The notes: generated by a model from the letters alone, not told the origin. DNA of 64,000 nt from Phocaeicola plebeius DSM 17135 (GCF_000187895.1 NZ_DS990134.1:620001-684000), one strand, 5' to 3'. Counted from the first letter of the stretch, positions 48,203-58,834 are shown. Numbers and translations: made by a program.

Positions 48203-49294
48203 ATGGAAAACAAAACGTATCAGTATAAAAGAATCACGGTAAAGATAGGTAGTAACGTGCTGACCCGCCGTGACGGCACACTGGATATAACCCGCATGTC
48301 GGCATTGGTGGACCAAGTGGCAGAGTTGCATAAAGCAGGAGTGGAAATCGTGCTGGTGTCTTCCGGAGCGGTAGCTTCAGGAAGAAGCGAGTTGAAACCC
48401 TTGCGGAAACTGGACAGTGTGGACCAGCGGCAGCTTTTCTCGGCAGTGGGACAGGCTAAGTTGATAAACCGTTATTATGAACTGTTTCGTGAGCACGGCA
48501 TTACCGTAGGTCAGGTACTCACGACTAAGGAAAGCTTCTCTACCCGTCGGCATTACCTGAACCAGCGTAATTGCATGAAGGTGATGTTGGAGAACGGGGT
48601 GATTCCTATCGTGAATGAAAATGATACGATTTCGGTGACCGAGCTGATGTTTACCGACAACGATGAACTATCGGGTATGATTGCTTCGATGATGGACATG
48701 CAGGCATTGATTATCCTTAGTAACATTGACGGCATTTACAACGGTTCACCTTCGCAGCCGGGTACTTCTGTGATACGTACGGTGGAGCGTGGAAAGGATT
48801 TGTCGGATTACATTCAGACCGAGAAGTCTGGATTCGGACGGGGAGGGATGCTCACTAAAAGCACCATTGCCCGTAAGGTGGCCGATGAAGGAATTGCTGT
48901 GATTATCGCCAATGGCAAGAAAGAGAATATCCTATCGGATTTGTTGTGTCATCCGGATACGACTGTCTGTACCCGTTTCCTTCCAGCCATGGAGGGAGTG
49001 TCGAGCATGAAGAAGTGGATTGCGCACAGTGAAGGCTTTGCCAAAGGGGAACTTCATCTGAACCGTCAGGCAGTAGAGGCCGTCAGAGGAGTGAAGGCTA
49101 CCAGTATCCTTCCGGTGGGAGTGACGCGGGTTGTGGGAGATTTTGAGAAAGATGACCTCGTGCGCGTGATGGATGAGCAGGGACGGCAAATTGGAGTAGG
49201 CCGTGTATCAGCCGACTCGGCAGAAGCACTTTCCATGGTGGGACAGCACGGGCAGAAACCGCTGGTACATTACGATTATCTGTATTTGGAATAA
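48203..49294 (+). CDS. proB: Glutamate 5-kinase
   Basis: The 363-residue enzyme phosphorylates glutamate, the first step of proline synthesis, and is feedback-inhibited by proline in known members. An amino acid kinase domain (about 8-255, with VKIGSNVLTR, LVSSGAVASGR and GRGGMLTKSTIARKVADEG) is followed by a PUA domain (about 275-355). The start is ATG at 48203 behind a good promoter. proA is not adjacent. It converges on the oxidoreductase-like gene 11 nt away. Confidence 0.96.
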   Translation: MENKTYQYKRITVKIGSNVLTRRDGTLDITRMSALVDQVAELHKAGVEIVLVSSGAVASGRSELKPLRKLDSVDQRQLFSAVGQAKLINRYYELFREHGITVGQVLTTKESFSTRRHYLNQRNCMKVMLENGVIPIVNENDTISVTELMFTDNDELSGMIASMMDMQALIILSNIDGIYNGSPSQPGTSVIRTVERGKDLSDYIQTEKSGFGRGGMLTKSTIARKVADEGIAVIIANGKKENILSDLLCHPDTTVCTRFLPAMEGVSSMKKWIAHSEGFAKGELHLNRQAVEAVRGVKATSILPVGVTRVVGDFEKDDLVRVMDEQGRQIGVGRVSADSAEALSMVGQHGQKPLVHYDYLYLE

Positions 49295-49305
49295 ACCGGA
49301 ATGGC

Positions 49306-50442
49306 TTACTCCATCGGTACGGTGTGTTGTTCTGCTACGGACCGTATGGACAGAGGGGTAACCGAAGTCCAAAGAGCCAGATCGTGTATATCGGCCGGGT
49401 AGGGTATCTCCTGTTTCATTTCGGCTTCTAATGCTTTGAGCATGATGTAGTCCATTCCTTCATGGTGCGTGTCGATGCGCAGCGCTTCTTCTCCCCATTG
49501 TTGCCAATAGAGGTGTTCGTATTTTTGCAGGTAAGCGGTATCTGCCTCCCATGTTTCGTGCGGACTTTTTCCTTCCAGATAAATGCGTCGCTGTTCTCCC
49601 TGCCAGATTCCTTTGGTGCCTTGTATTTCGAAGTCCAGGCTTCTGGGGCGGGGAAGAGTGGTGTCGTGAGTCAAAGAAACCAAGGTTCCGGAAGCCGTCT
49701 CCAGTTGGGTGACGGTTACATCTCCCTGCGTGACAGGCACGTGAGGATTTCCTCCTAATTCACGGATACGCTGGTATAGGCCTGCAGGTTTGGAAGAAAA
49801 GGTGGTCAGGCGTACAAAACGGTCTTTGCGGGGAATGCCGGCGATGAGGCAGAGAGGAGCCAGTCCGTGGGTAGGATAAAGGTCACCATTTTCCTGCTGG
49901 TAGAATTTGCTTCGCCAGATGCTTTCCGTCTTTTTCCGGTTGCCCAGATTACCCTGGTCGTCCAATAGAAGATTGCGCAAGTCGTGACGGTAACCTCCTC
50001 GCATGTATACCACTTCACCTAATTCACCGGCACGGACCAGGTTGTGCATGGCCAGAATTTCCTGCCGGAAAAGCGTGTTCTCCAGTGGAAAGATTTTTTT
50101 CTTTCCGGCTTTTGCCGCTTCAATCAGCGGTTGGTACTCATGCAGGTAAAGTCCTCCTTTGATTTCCAGTGCCACATGGCAGCCGTGTTGTATGCAGTAC
50201 AAGGCATGGGTTACGTGCAACTGCCATGGAGAAGCAATGAAAACCAGTTGCGGGGCATGAAGGGCAATCATTCTTTGATAATCATCTCCTCCCTGGTTGT
50301 AGCAAGGCACGTCGTAGTCGGCTTCCCGGGCTTCCGGGTCGGCAATGGCAGTCACCTGGAAGTAAGGAATGTGGCGGGTCAGGGCAAGCAGTTGCTTTCC
50401 CCGGTATCCCATACCGATATAGGCTATTTTCAGTGTATTCAT
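49306..50442 (-). CDS. Gfo/Idh/MocA family protein, GH109-like
   Basis: The 378-residue protein has an N-terminal NAD(P)-binding Rossmann fold (LKIAYIGMGYRGKQL, 4-18) and the Gfo/Idh/MocA C-terminal domain. The segment GDLYPTHGLAPLCLIAG resembles the YPTHGLGP motif of GH109 NAD-dependent alpha-N-acetylgalactosaminidases. It lacks the Tat or Sec signal many GH109 proteins carry, so it would act in the cytoplasm. It could be a GH109-like hydrolase or a sugar dehydrogenase. It is followed on the same strand by nothing in its own operon. The family is firm; the reaction is open. Confidence 0.78.
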   Translation of the reverse strand: MNTLKIAYIGMGYRGKQLLALTRHIPYFQVTAIADPEAREADYDVPCYNQGGDDYQRMIALHAPQLVFIASPWQLHVTHALYCIQHGCHVALEIKGGLYLHEYQPLIEAAKAGKKKIFPLENTLFRQEILAMHNLVRAGELGEVVYMRGGYRHDLRNLLLDDQGNLGNRKKTESIWRSKFYQQENGDLYPTHGLAPLCLIAGIPRKDRFVRLTTFSSKPAGLYQRIRELGGNPHVPVTQGDVTVTQLETASGTLVSLTHDTTLPRPRSLDFEIQGTKGIWQGEQRRIYLEGKSPHETWEADTAYLQKYEHLYWQQWGEEALRIDTHHEGMDYIMLKALEAEMKQEIPYPADIHDLALWTSVTPLSIRSVAEQHTVPME

Positions 50443-50476
50443 GGTTAGCAGATTCGTTTTATTCCGTCGGTGAACA

Positions 50477-50866
50477 TCAGTTCCTTGATTCCAAAAACTG
50501 AATCAGCAGGTTGCGGGGTAGGGAATAGGTATTTCCATGTTCCTGCACATATTTCAGCAGGTAGAGTCCTTCCTGACGAAGTCGGGCCTTAGGCACGATG
50601 TTTTCGGTGTCTTCCGCCATTTTCAGCAGCATCATGGCAGCTAATTCGGTTTTCTCTATGCCATCTTTTTCCTGACTGTATTTTTCCAGTATGGTTTGGC
50701 CGTCCATTTCTTCCAGCTGCTGGGGAGTGACCTCCAGCACTTGCCGTGCCGTACTTTCATATTCCCCCCAGTCCGACTTGCTGATGTGCTTCCGGCGGAG
50801 AATCAGGTTGGCTATTGCGGCAAATATTTCCTGAATCATGCGTATGATGTAATCCTGTCTGATCAT
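50477..50866 (-). CDS. Hypothetical protein, DUF6483-like
   Basis: The 129-residue helical protein begins MIRQDYIIRMIQEIFAAIAN and contains no signal peptide, membrane helix or catalytic motif I can recognise. The start and composition resemble the small DUF6483 family, an assignment made from memory. It lies 34 nt upstream of the GH109-like gene on the same strand and is divergent from the XRE-cupin gene. It may share a transcript with the GH109-like gene. The function is unknown. Confidence 0.7.
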   Translation of the reverse strand: MIRQDYIIRMIQEIFAAIANLILRRKHISKSDWGEYESTARQVLEVTPQQLEEMDGQTILEKYSQEKDGIEKTELAAMMLLKMAEDTENIVPKARLRQEGLYLLKYVQEHGNTYSLPRNLLIQFLESRN

Positions 50867-50905
50867 GGTTTTAAAATTTTCGGTTACAAAGTTCGAAATA
50901 TTTTT

Positions 50906-50935
50906 CTTGGTTTTTCATAATCTTTCGTAATTTTG
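50906..50935 (+). promoter_or_regulatory. Promoter of the XRE-cupin/acyl-CoA ligase operon
   Basis: TAATTTTG (50928-50935) is a consensus -7. CTTG (50906-50909), 18 bp upstream, is an acceptable -33. The leader is about 20 nt. Confidence 0.55.
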
Positions 50936-50959
50936 AGCGAATAACTAAAAAATTGCACT

Positions 50960-51514
50960 ATGGACGAACAAATAAGACAAATAGGAGAACGTATCCGCGG
51001 ATTGCGCGATGCGCTGGATTTAAGTGTGGAGGATATGGCCGGACAATGTGGTTTACCGGTGGATAAGTACCAGCAGATTGAGTCGGGCGAGTGTGACATT
51101 GCGGTCAGTACGTTACAGCAGATAGGACGGAAGTGCAATGTGCCACTTGATGTATTGATGTTTGGTGAAGAGCCTAAAATGAATGCTTATTTCCTGACGC
51201 GCTGGGGAACCGGTATTTCGGTGGAGCGTACGAAGGCATATAAATACCAGTCGCTGGCTTCAGGTTTCCGGAACCGCAAGGCCGATCCTTTCCTGGTAAC
51301 GGTAGAGCCTAAACCGGAGGATACACCTATTTATTATAATACGCACTACGGACAGGAATTCAATCTGGTGATTGAGGGCCGGATGCTGTTGAGCATAAAC
51401 GGAAAAGATTTGATTCTGGAGCAGGGAGACAGCTTGTATTTCGATTCTTCACTGCCTCACGGAATGAAGGCGCTCGACGGGAAAGCGGTGAAGTTCCTCG
51501 CCATCGTTATGTAG
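50960..51514 (+). CDS. XRE-type HTH regulator with C-terminal cupin domain
   Basis: The 184-residue protein has an N-terminal XRE/Cro helix-turn-helix (about 6-62, IGERIRGLRDALDLSVEDMA) and a C-terminal cupin_2 domain (about 110-182, with GQEFNLVIEGRMLLSINGKD and DSLYFDSSLPHGMKAL). The cupin is likely to bind a small effector. The gene is 21 nt upstream of an acyl-CoA ligase gene, a pairing that recurs in gut anaerobes, so I infer it controls that ligase in response to the acid or acyl-CoA. Confidence 0.9.
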   Translation: MDEQIRQIGERIRGLRDALDLSVEDMAGQCGLPVDKYQQIESGECDIAVSTLQQIGRKCNVPLDVLMFGEEPKMNAYFLTRWGTGISVERTKAYKYQSLASGFRNRKADPFLVTVEPKPEDTPIYYNTHYGQEFNLVIEGRMLLSINGKDLILEQGDSLYFDSSLPHGMKALDGKAVKFLAIVM

Positions 51515-51535
51515 TAATTAATTTTGAAAAGAAAT

Positions 51536-53191
51536 ATGTTAGAAAGATTTGTTGAACAAACTCACTTTACCTCACAAGAGGATTTCATTGCGAATTTTAA
51601 AGTGAAGGTGCCGGAGAATTTTAATTTCGGTTATGATGTGGTAGATGCCTGGGCGGCTGAACAGCCCGATAAAAATGCGTTGCTGTGGACAAACGACAAA
51701 GGAGCACATATACAGTTTACGTATGCGGACTTGAAGAAATATACCGATATGACCGCCTCTTATTTCCAGAGTCTGGGAATCGGTCATGGAGATAAGGTCA
51801 TGCTGATTTTGAAACGCCGGTATGAATTCTGGTTTTCTATCATTGCTCTGCACAAGTTGGGAGCAGTGGTCATCCCGGCTACACACTTGCTGACAAAGAA
51901 AGATATTGTCTATCGTTGTCAGGCTGCCGGTATCAAGATGATTGTGGCTGCCGGTGAACCGGTCATCACAGAACATATTCTGGCGGCTATGCCTGATTCT
52001 CCTACGGTAGAACGCCTGGTTAGTGTTGGTCCGGAATATCCGGAGGGCTTTGAAGATTTCCATAAGGGTATGGAAGCTGCCGCTCCTTTTGTACGTCCGG
52101 AACATGTGAATACCAACGAGGATATTTCACTGATGTACTTTACTTCGGGAACTACCGGGGAACCGAAGATGGTGGCACACGACTTTACTTATCCGCTCGG
52201 ACATATTGCTACCGGATGCTTCTGGCACAATCTGCATGAAAACAGTTTGCACCTGACCATTGCGGATACCGGATGGGGAAAGGCTGTATGGGGAAAACTG
52301 TACGGACAGATGATTGCCGGTGCCAATATCTTTGTATACGACCATGAGAAGTTTACTCCGGCAGATATTCTGCAAAAGATTCATGATTATCACATCACTT
52401 CGCTGTGTGCACCTCCTACGATTTATCGTTTCCTGATTCGGGAAGACTTGTCGAAATATGATTTGTCTTCACTGGAATATTGTACGACGGCGGGCGAGGC
52501 GTTGAACTATTCTGTATATGAGACTTTCAAACGCATTACGGGCATTCGTCTGATGGAAGGATTCGGACAGACGGAAACGGCATTGACTCTGGCTACTTTC
52601 CCGTGGATGGAGCCGAAACCGGGAAGTATGGGCGTGCCTAATCCGCAGTATGACATTGACTTGCTGAAACCTGACGGCCGTTCGGCGGAAGATGGAGAAC
52701 AGGGACAGATTGTGGTACGTACGGATAAAGGCAAACCGCTTGGCTTGTTCAAGGAATATTATCGTGATGCTGAACTTACCCGTGAGGCTTGGCACGATGG
52801 TATCTATTACACAGGCGATGTGGCTTGGCGTGACGAAGACGGCTATTACTGGTTCGTAGGACGTGCCGACGATGTCATCAAGAGCTCCGGTTACCGTATC
52901 GGCCCGTTTGAAGTGGAAAGTGCCTTGATGACGCATCCGGCGGTTGTGGAGTGTGCCATTACCGGTGTGCCCGATGAAATCCGCGGTCAGGTGGTAAAAG
53001 CCACTATCGTGTTGGCAAAAGACTACAAGCAGAAGGCCGGACCGGAACTGATAAAAGAATTGCAGGATCACGTGAAACGGGTGACAGCGCCTTATAAATA
53101 TCCACGTGTCATTGAGTTTGTGGATGAATTGCCGAAAACCATCAGTGGAAAAATTCGCCGTGTAGAAATCCGTCAGAAGGACAATAATTAA
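51536..53191 (+). CDS. AMP-binding acyl-CoA synthetase (medium-chain type)
   Basis: The 551-residue ANL-superfamily enzyme activates a carboxylic acid as acyl-AMP and then acyl-CoA. It has the P-loop [15 protein letters not shown] (about 201-215), [12 protein letters not shown], the [20 protein letters not shown] block and a C-terminal catalytic Lys in [11 protein letters not shown]. The sequence is nearer ACSM-like medium-chain ligases than acetyl-CoA synthetase. ATG at 51536 is used; an in-frame TTG four codons upstream is less likely. Its acid substrate (medium-chain, branched or aromatic) is unknown. Confidence 0.9.
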   Translation: MLERFVEQTHFTSQEDFIANFKVKVPENFNFGYDVVDAWAAEQPDKNALLWTNDKGAHIQFTYADLKKYTDMTASYFQSLGIGHGDKVMLILKRRYEFWFSIIALHKLGAVVIPATHLLTKKDIVYRCQAAGIKMIVAAGEPVITEHILAAMPDSPTVERLVSVGPEYPEGFEDFHKGMEAAAPFVRPEHVNTNEDISLMYFTSGTTGEPKMVAHDFTYPLGHIATGCFWHNLHENSLHLTIADTGWGKAVWGKLYGQMIAGANIFVYDHEKFTPADILQKIHDYHITSLCAPPTIYRFLIREDLSKYDLSSLEYCTTAGEALNYSVYETFKRITGIRLMEGFGQTETALTLATFPWMEPKPGSMGVPNPQYDIDLLKPDGRSAEDGEQGQIVVRTDKGKPLGLFKEYYRDAELTREAWHDGIYYTGDVAWRDEDGYYWFVGRADDVIKSSGYRIGPFEVESALMTHPAVVECAITGVPDEIRGQVVKATIVLAKDYKQKAGPELIKELQDHVKRVTAPYKYPRVIEFVDELPKTISGKIRRVEIRQKDNN

Positions 53192-53205
53192 ATGATAAAA
53201 AATAC

Positions 53206-53248
53206 TATCTTTGCATCGATACTTAAATTTTATATAGAACGATGCAAA
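53206..53248 (+). promoter_or_regulatory. Chondroitinase promoter with inverted repeat
   Basis: TATCTTTG (53206-53213) is a consensus -7 only 14 nt after the acyl-CoA ligase stop. TTTGCATCG (53210-53218) and CGATGCAAA (53240-53248) form a perfect 9-bp inverted repeat that spans the -7 end and the start codon. Confidence 0.5.
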
Positions 53249-56200
53249 TGAAAGGAAAATTTTTTATTAATCTAGCATCTGTATTAAGTTTCTTTGCGAT
53301 TTCTGGTGAGCTGACAGCACAGGTCGTAAAGCATGAGCGATTACTCTCTTTTGAAGAAGGAGTACCGCAGGAACTTTCCAGCGCAGGGGCGACTTTATCT
53401 CTTAGTGATGAGCACTATAAAGATGGAGGTCGTTCCCTGCGTTGGACGTATAAACCGGGAGCAGTCCTTTCCCTGAAAAAGGATTTGAAGTTTGAAGCGA
53501 AAGACCCGACGGGAAAAGATACGTATCTGTCGGCTTTTATTGTATGGGTGTATAACGAGAAGGCAGTGGATAAGAAAATAACCTTTCAATTCTTGAAGGA
53601 TGGAAAGGTGTGTACTTCTTTTCCCTTCGGTATTAATTTTACAGGATGGCGTGCGGCATGGGTTTGCTATGAACGCGATATGGAAGGTACACCGGAAGAA
53701 GGTATGAATGAGTTACGTGTATTGGCACCGGATATAGAAGGGGAACTTTTCATCGACCATCTGATTCCGGCCAGCAAGGTAGATGCGCGTCAGCAGGCTG
53801 CCGATGTACAAGTACCTTTTGTACATAAAGGAACGACTAATCACTGGCTGGTGATTTATCCGCATTCATTGTGGAAGTCGGATTTGCCTTTGAAGCCGGT
53901 TTCAGAAAAAGAGCTTCAGGATATGCGCCTGATGGAAAAACGTTACCGGGATTTGATTTATACGCCGGGTAAATTGTCTCAAAAACAGATTGATAATATC
54001 CGTCGCAAGTTCGATGCCTATAAGATTGTATATAAAAACGGTAAAGTAAGCGGACTGCCTATTTTTATGGTACGTCAGTCGGAAGCATACGAGCGTATGA
54101 TTCCCCATTGGGATAAGGACATGTTTACGAAGTTGGGCATGGAAATGAAAGCCTATTTTGACCTGATGAAAACCATTGCCGTGGCATATCATAACGCGCA
54201 GGACGCACAGGTGAAACAGGAAATGCGTCAGAAATTCATGGCTATGTACGACCATATTACCGATCAGGGAGTAGCTTACGGAAGTTGCTGGGGAAACATA
54301 CATCATTATGGATATAGCGTACGCAGTTTGTATCTTTCTTATTTCCTGATGAAGGATGTGCTTCGTGAAGAAAATCGCTTGGCAGAAGCGGAAGCTACTA
54401 TGCGGTGGTATGCCATTACGAATGAGGTATATCCAAAGCCGACAGGAAACGGTATTGATATGGATTCCTTTAATACACAGACTTCCGGGCGCATTGCCAG
54501 CATTCTGATGATGGAGGATACGCCGGAAAAACTTCGTTACTTGCGTGCTTTCTCACGCTGGATTGACTACGGATGCCGTCCGGCTCCGGGGCTGGCGGGT
54601 GCCTTCAAGAGTGATGGGGCTGCCTTCCATCACCGTAATAACTATCCTGCGTATGCGGTTGGAGGTCTGGATGGGGCAACTAACATGATTTATCTGATGA
54701 GTGGAACGACATTTGCCGTATCAGAACTGGCTCATCAGACTGTAAAAGATGTGTTGCTGACCATGCGTTTCTATTGTAACCAGCAACAGTTCCCGCTGTC
54801 AATGTCGGGACGTCATCCTAATGGAAAAGGGAAACTGATTCCGGTACAGTATGCCATGATGGCTATTTCAGGAACACCTGACGGAAAAGAAAAGTATGAT
54901 GCCGATATGGCCGCTGCGTATCTGCGTCTGGTAAGAGAACCGGCAAAACCGGGTGTCAATGAACCGGATTATTTGCCGCAGGCACCAGCTGGGTTGGAAC
55001 GCAAATTGGAGAAAAAGTTACTGAAAGCAGGATTTACTCCTGAAAAAGACCCGCAGGGAAATTTAGCATTGGGATATGGTTGTGTGTCTGTACAGCGGCG
55101 TAACAATTGGGCGGCAGTGGTACGTGGTCATTCACGTTACTTATGGGATGCCGAGCATTACCTGGATGCCAATTTCTACGGACGATACTTGGGTTATGGC
55201 AGCATGCAGGTGCTGACTGCTCAGCCGGGAGAAAGAGTAACCTTTACAACGAGTGACTGGCAGGAAAACGGATTCGACTGGAACCGGATTCCGGGTGCTA
55301 CTTCCATTCATCTGCCTTTTGACCAGTTGCGTGCGAAAGTGCTGAATGTGGATGCTTTTTCCGGAATGGAAGAAATGCTGTATTCTGATGAGGCGTTTGC
55401 CGGAGGACTTTCTCAAGAACGTGAGAATGGTAATTTTGGTATGAAGTTGCACGAACATGATAAGTACAACGGCTCGCACCGTGCGCGTATTTCGTATCAT
55501 TTCTTTGGAAATACCATCGTAGCCCTTGGCTCTGACATTGAGAATGTCAATCAGGACTATCCTACAGAAACCACTGTATTCCAGCTGGCTGCCATTACGC
55601 CGGAAGAAAAAGCATATTGGGACAACTGGAAGGATAACGGACATACGTATCTGGCTCCTAATGGAGTGGGGTATTATGTACCAGGCAATGTACAGTTTGA
55701 AAAGAATTTCCCTCAGGTAACAGTAGGTGAACGTAGTGTGAAACCGACTTCCGGCGATTGGGTATCTTTGGTGTTCAATCACGGAAAAGCACCTCAAGGG
55801 GCTTCGTATGAATATGCGGTGTTGCCGCAGACGGATGAGCAGGGTTTGACACAGTTTGCCAAACAGCCGACTTATCAGGTGTTGCAGAAAGACCGGAATG
55901 CGCATATCGTGACTTCCAGCGCAGAACACTTGACTTCATACGTGCTTTTTGAAACTCCACAGAAGGCTTTGCCAGGTGATTTCATTGAGAAGGCGGATAC
56001 TTCTTGTCTGGCCATGGTAAAGCAAGTGGACAAGAAAAAACTGGTGTTGACCGTGGCACAACCGGATATGGCCTTCTATCGTGGTCCGAGTGATGAGGCT
56101 TTTGATGAGAATGGAAAACGTATTGAACGCAGTATTTATTCTCGTCCGTGGATTGATGACGAGAGTAAGGAGATTCCGGTGACCATTACTTTGAAAGGGA

Positions 56201-56316
56201 AATGGAATGTGGCATCTCATCCTGCCGTGAAGGTGCTGGAATCGGACAAGAAGCACACCGTATTGCAGTTTACTTGCCGTGAAGGAAAGAGCTATGATGT
56301 GCAGCTTTCCAAATAG
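53242..56316 (+). CDS. PL8 chondroitin/glycosaminoglycan lyase (chondroitinase ABC-like)
   Basis: The 1024-residue protein has a signal peptide (about 1-27), an N-terminal jelly roll (lyase_N, about 30-185), the alpha/alpha toroid (about 200-590) and C-terminal beta-sandwiches, the layout of chondroitinase ABC. Catalytic residues by alignment to the Proteus enzyme are His464 and Tyr471 ([18 protein letters not shown]) and Arg524 (SMSGRHPNG). It eliminates uronic-acid-containing GAG chains to unsaturated oligosaccharides. No sulfatase, GH88 or SusC/D gene is nearby, so it is a stand-alone lyase serving a remote PUL. ATG at 53242 is used; ATG at 53248 is an alternative. Confidence 0.93.
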   Translation: MQMKGKFFINLASVLSFFAISGELTAQVVKHERLLSFEEGVPQELSSAGATLSLSDEHYKDGGRSLRWTYKPGAVLSLKKDLKFEAKDPTGKDTYLSAFIVWVYNEKAVDKKITFQFLKDGKVCTSFPFGINFTGWRAAWVCYERDMEGTPEEGMNELRVLAPDIEGELFIDHLIPASKVDARQQAADVQVPFVHKGTTNHWLVIYPHSLWKSDLPLKPVSEKELQDMRLMEKRYRDLIYTPGKLSQKQIDNIRRKFDAYKIVYKNGKVSGLPIFMVRQSEAYERMIPHWDKDMFTKLGMEMKAYFDLMKTIAVAYHNAQDAQVKQEMRQKFMAMYDHITDQGVAYGSCWGNIHHYGYSVRSLYLSYFLMKDVLREENRLAEAEATMRWYAITNEVYPKPTGNGIDMDSFNTQTSGRIASILMMEDTPEKLRYLRAFSRWIDYGCRPAPGLAGAFKSDGAAFHHRNNYPAYAVGGLDGATNMIYLMSGTTFAVSELAHQTVKDVLLTMRFYCNQQQFPLSMSGRHPNGKGKLIPVQYAMMAISGTPDGKEKYDADMAAAYLRLVREPAKPGVNEPDYLPQAPAGLERKLEKKLLKAGFTPEKDPQGNLALGYGCVSVQRRNNWAAVVRGHSRYLWDAEHYLDANFYGRYLGYGSMQVLTAQPGERVTFTTSDWQENGFDWNRIPGATSIHLPFDQLRAKVLNVDAFSGMEEMLYSDEAFAGGLSQERENGNFGMKLHEHDKYNGSHRARISYHFFGNTIVALGSDIENVNQDYPTETTVFQLAAITPEEKAYWDNWKDNGHTYLAPNGVGYYVPGNVQFEKNFPQVTVGERSVKPTSGDWVSLVFNHGKAPQGASYEYAVLPQTDEQGLTQFAKQPTYQVLQKDRNAHIVTSSAEHLTSYVLFETPQKALPGDFIEKADTSCLAMVKQVDKKKLVLTVAQPDMAFYRGPSDEAFDENGKRIERSIYSRPWIDDESKEIPVTITLKGKWNVASHPAVKVLESDKKHTVLQFTCREGKSYDVQLSK

Positions 56317-56338
56317 GATACTGTAAGGTATATATACG

Positions 56339-56378
56339 CAAAAAGCCGGAGCAACAAGTTGAACGTTCCGGCTTTTTG
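56339..56378. terminator. Bidirectional terminator between PL8 and nadK
   Basis: CAAAAAGCCGGA (56339-56350) pairs perfectly with TCCGGCTTTTTG (56367-56378), with T tracts on both strands between two convergent genes. Confidence 0.9.
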
Positions 56379-56398
56379 TGTATTTGTATAATGGATAG

Positions 56399-57271
56399 TT
56401 AGTTACGTGAATCGGCTCCCCACATCATTTTCTCACGTAAGGTGTTGAAGAAAGAGTGGTGGCAGCGCTTGACGATACGGATGAAGTATTCTCCTCTTCG
56501 GATAGTGAGTCGGGTACCTTCACGGAAGGTTTCACTCCGTCCGTCAATGGCAATCAGAAAATTATGACTGCGGCTTTCTACTTCCAATGTGATTTCCCAC
56601 TCATCGCGAATGACAATGGGGCGTACGTTTAAGCTGTGTGGAGCTACAGGAGTCAGGCTGATGGTACCGCTCTGAGGTACTAAAATCGGACCGCCTACAC
56701 TGAGGGAGTAGCCTGTAGAGCCGGTAGGGGTGGCCACAATCAGTCCGTCTGCCTGATACACATTCAACAGTTCACCGTTGATATAGGCACGGATGGTAAT
56801 CATGGAAGAACTGTCGCGTTTCAGAATGGCGATTTCATTCAGTCCGTAAGGATAACCTTTCAGCACCTGACCATTGCAGGTAAGTTTCAGTACCCTTCGT
56901 GGTTCTGCCAGATACATTCCCTGATAAATCTCATCAAAGGTTTCCTCCATCTGGTCGGGCGAAATATCAGCCAGGAATCCCAGGCGTCCGGTATTGATAC
57001 CCAGTATGGGAATTTCTTTGTTACCAACTAAACTGGCTGTTTTCAGGAACGTACCGTCTCCTCCCACACTAAGTGCCATGTCGGCTGTAAAATCATGTCC
57101 GTTGAAGATCTCTAAATTGGTTAAATCTGCGTTTGTGTGCAGGCGAAGGAACTCATAAAACTCACGATGGATACAAATGTGCGCCTCCTTGCGCCGGAGG
57201 ATTTCCAGCAGATGGGTTACATGAGCCGATTTATGCTCCTGATACGTATTTCCAAAGAGGGCGAACTTCAT
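56399..57271 (-). CDS. nadK: NAD kinase
   Basis: The 290-residue cytoplasmic enzyme makes NADP from NAD and ATP or polyphosphate. The family motif [13 protein letters not shown] and the glycine-rich [15 protein letters not shown] are present. ATG at 57271 ([15 protein letters not shown]) gives the normal length; ATG at 57283 is an alternative. It is divergent from pdxJ, a common arrangement in Bacteroidetes. Confidence 0.95.
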   Translation of the reverse strand: MKFALFGNTYQEHKSAHVTHLLEILRRKEAHICIHREFYEFLRLHTNADLTNLEIFNGHDFTADMALSVGGDGTFLKTASLVGNKEIPILGINTGRLGFLADISPDQMEETFDEIYQGMYLAEPRRVLKLTCNGQVLKGYPYGLNEIAILKRDSSSMITIRAYINGELLNVYQADGLIVATPTGSTGYSLSVGGPILVPQSGTISLTPVAPHSLNVRPIVIRDEWEITLEVESRSHNFLIAIDGRSETFREGTRLTIRRGEYFIRIVKRCHHSFFNTLREKMMWGADSRN

Positions 57272-57346
57272 CTTCCGCTGCATAGAATGTGTCTTTTTTA
57301 TCAATCTTTTTAAGAATAAACATGTCAAGTTTCTCGTAAAACCTGC

Positions 57347-57354
57347 TAACTTTG
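57347..57354 (+). promoter_or_regulatory. Candidate -7 element of the pdxJ operon
   Basis: TAACTTTG matches the consensus and ends 37 nt before the pdxJ ATG. No clear -33 is seen. It should drive pdxJ to recG. Confidence 0.5.
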
Positions 57355-57391
57355 CACGTTGTTGATGCAAAGATAACGAAATTCATGAAAT

Positions 57392-58105
57392 ATGACTAAA
57401 TTAAGTGTGAATATAAATAAGGTGGCTACGCTTCGTAATGCACGAGGTGGGAATAACCCTGATGTAGAGAAAGTAGCACTGGACTGCGAGCAGTTCGGGG
57501 CGGAAGGTATCACGGTTCATCCGCGTCCGGATGAACGTCATATCCGGTATGCGGATGTATATGCCTTGCGCCCGGTGTTGAAAACTGAATTCAATATTGA
57601 AGGATATCCTTCAAAAGAGTTTATCGACCTGGTGCTGAGAGTAAAACCTACGCAAGTGACTTTGGTACCGGATGCTCCTGACCAGATTACTTCGAATTGT
57701 GGATGGGACACCAAGACGCATCAGGCTTTCCTGACAGAATTGATGGATACGTTCGGTGAAGCGGGTATACGTACTTCTATTTTTGTAGGTACCGATCTGG
57801 AACTGATTGAGTATGCAGCCAAGACAGGAGCCGACCGTGTGGAACTGTATACGGAACCTTATGCCTCACTTTATCCTAAAAACCCGGAAGCAGCCGTGGC
57901 TCCTTTTATCGAAGCGGCTGAGAGAGTACATAAACTGGGAATGGGATTGAATGCCGGACACGATTTGAGTCTGGTAAACTTAAAATATTTCCATGATAAT
58001 ATCCCTTGGCTGGATGAAGTTTCTATTGGTCACGCACTGATTTGTGACGCACTTTATTTAGGATTAAAGAAAACCATTGAAGAATATAAAAATTGCCTTC
58101 GTTAA
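57392..58105 (+). CDS. pdxJ: Pyridoxine 5'-phosphate synthase
   Basis: The 237-residue TIM-barrel enzyme condenses 1-deoxyxylulose-5-phosphate with 3-amino-2-oxopropyl phosphate to give pyridoxine phosphate. The blocks [29 protein letters not shown] and [13 protein letters not shown] are diagnostic. It is first in a tight seven-gene operon; the exbB-like gene starts 3 nt after its stop. Confidence 0.96.
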   Translation: MTKLSVNINKVATLRNARGGNNPDVEKVALDCEQFGAEGITVHPRPDERHIRYADVYALRPVLKTEFNIEGYPSKEFIDLVLRVKPTQVTLVPDAPDQITSNCGWDTKTHQAFLTELMDTFGEAGIRTSIFVGTDLELIEYAAKTGADRVELYTEPYASLYPKNPEAAVAPFIEAAERVHKLGMGLNAGHDLSLVNLKYFHDNIPWLDEVSIGHALICDALYLGLKKTIEEYKNCLR

Positions 58106-58108
58106 ATT

Positions 58109-58828
58109 ATGATGACATTAACTTTACTGGCTGCCGCACAAGCTGTAGCCGATACAATGGCCGGAGCAAATCCGGTGTTGACTCCGGTTGCTTCGGGTGA
58201 ACCGCAGATGAATCTTTGGGATATGGCCTGCAAAGGAGGCTGGATTATGATTGTACTGGCTTTGATGTCGGTAATTGCTTTCTATATTTTCTTTGAACGT
58301 GCGGTGGCTATCCGCAAGGCTGGAAAGGATGATCCTTTGTTTATGGACCGTATCCGTGATTATATCAAATCGGGAGAAATCAAATCGGCTATCAACTATT
58401 GCCGCATTACGAATACTCCTTCTGCACGTATGATTGAGAAAGGTATTACTCGTATGGGACGTCCGGTTGCCGATGTGCAGGCTGCCATTGAAAATACTGG
58501 AAACATTGAAGTGGCCAAGCTGGAAAATGGTTTGTCTATTATGGCTACCATTTCAAGTGGGGCACCGATGTTGGGATTCTTGGGTACAGTAACCGGTATG
58601 GTACGTGCCTTTTGGAATATGGCTAATGCTGGAAACAATATTGATATTACTCTTTTGTCAAGTGGTATTTATGAGGCCATGATTACTACGGTGGGTGGAT
58701 TGGTAGTAGGTATTGCTACGATGTTTGCCTATAATCATCTGGTGTATCGTGTAGATAAGGTAGTAAGTCAGATGGAAGCGCGTACGCTGGCTTTCATGGA
58801 CTTGCTGAATGAACCGACTGAAAAATAA
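58109..58828 (+). CDS. exbB: MotA/TolQ/ExbB proton channel protein
   Basis: The 239-residue membrane protein has three transmembrane helices (about 43-66, 147-170 and 190-212) and the family block GAPMLGFLGTVTGMVRAFWNMANAG. With ExbD and TonB it converts proton-motive force into work on outer-membrane transporters. The adjacent exbD and tonB genes support ExbB over MotA or TolQ. It would energise the SusC and XusA receptors encoded in this window. Confidence 0.93.
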   Translation: MMTLTLLAAAQAVADTMAGANPVLTPVASGEPQMNLWDMACKGGWIMIVLALMSVIAFYIFFERAVAIRKAGKDDPLFMDRIRDYIKSGEIKSAINYCRITNTPSARMIEKGITRMGRPVADVQAAIENTGNIEVAKLENGLSIMATISSGAPMLGFLGTVTGMVRAFWNMANAGNNIDITLLSSGIYEAMITTVGGLVVGIATMFAYNHLVYRVDKVVSQMEARTLAFMDLLNEPTEK

Positions 58829-58834
58829 TCGCGT

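Noticed and set aside
52469-53071. 200-codon frame on the minus strand inside the acyl-CoA ligase gene
   Set aside because: It is antisense to a conserved enzyme with clear motifs and looks like a codon-bias shadow.
53194-53210. Sixth mannan box upstream of the chondroitinase
   Set aside because: GATAAAAAATACTATC has two extra bases between the half-sites and directly overlaps the -7 element instead of lying 44 nt away. Judged to be chance in AT-rich DNA.
55141-55929. 262-codon frame on the minus strand inside the PL8 gene
   Set aside because: It is antisense to the conserved C-terminal domains of the lyase, with no promoter or domain of its own.
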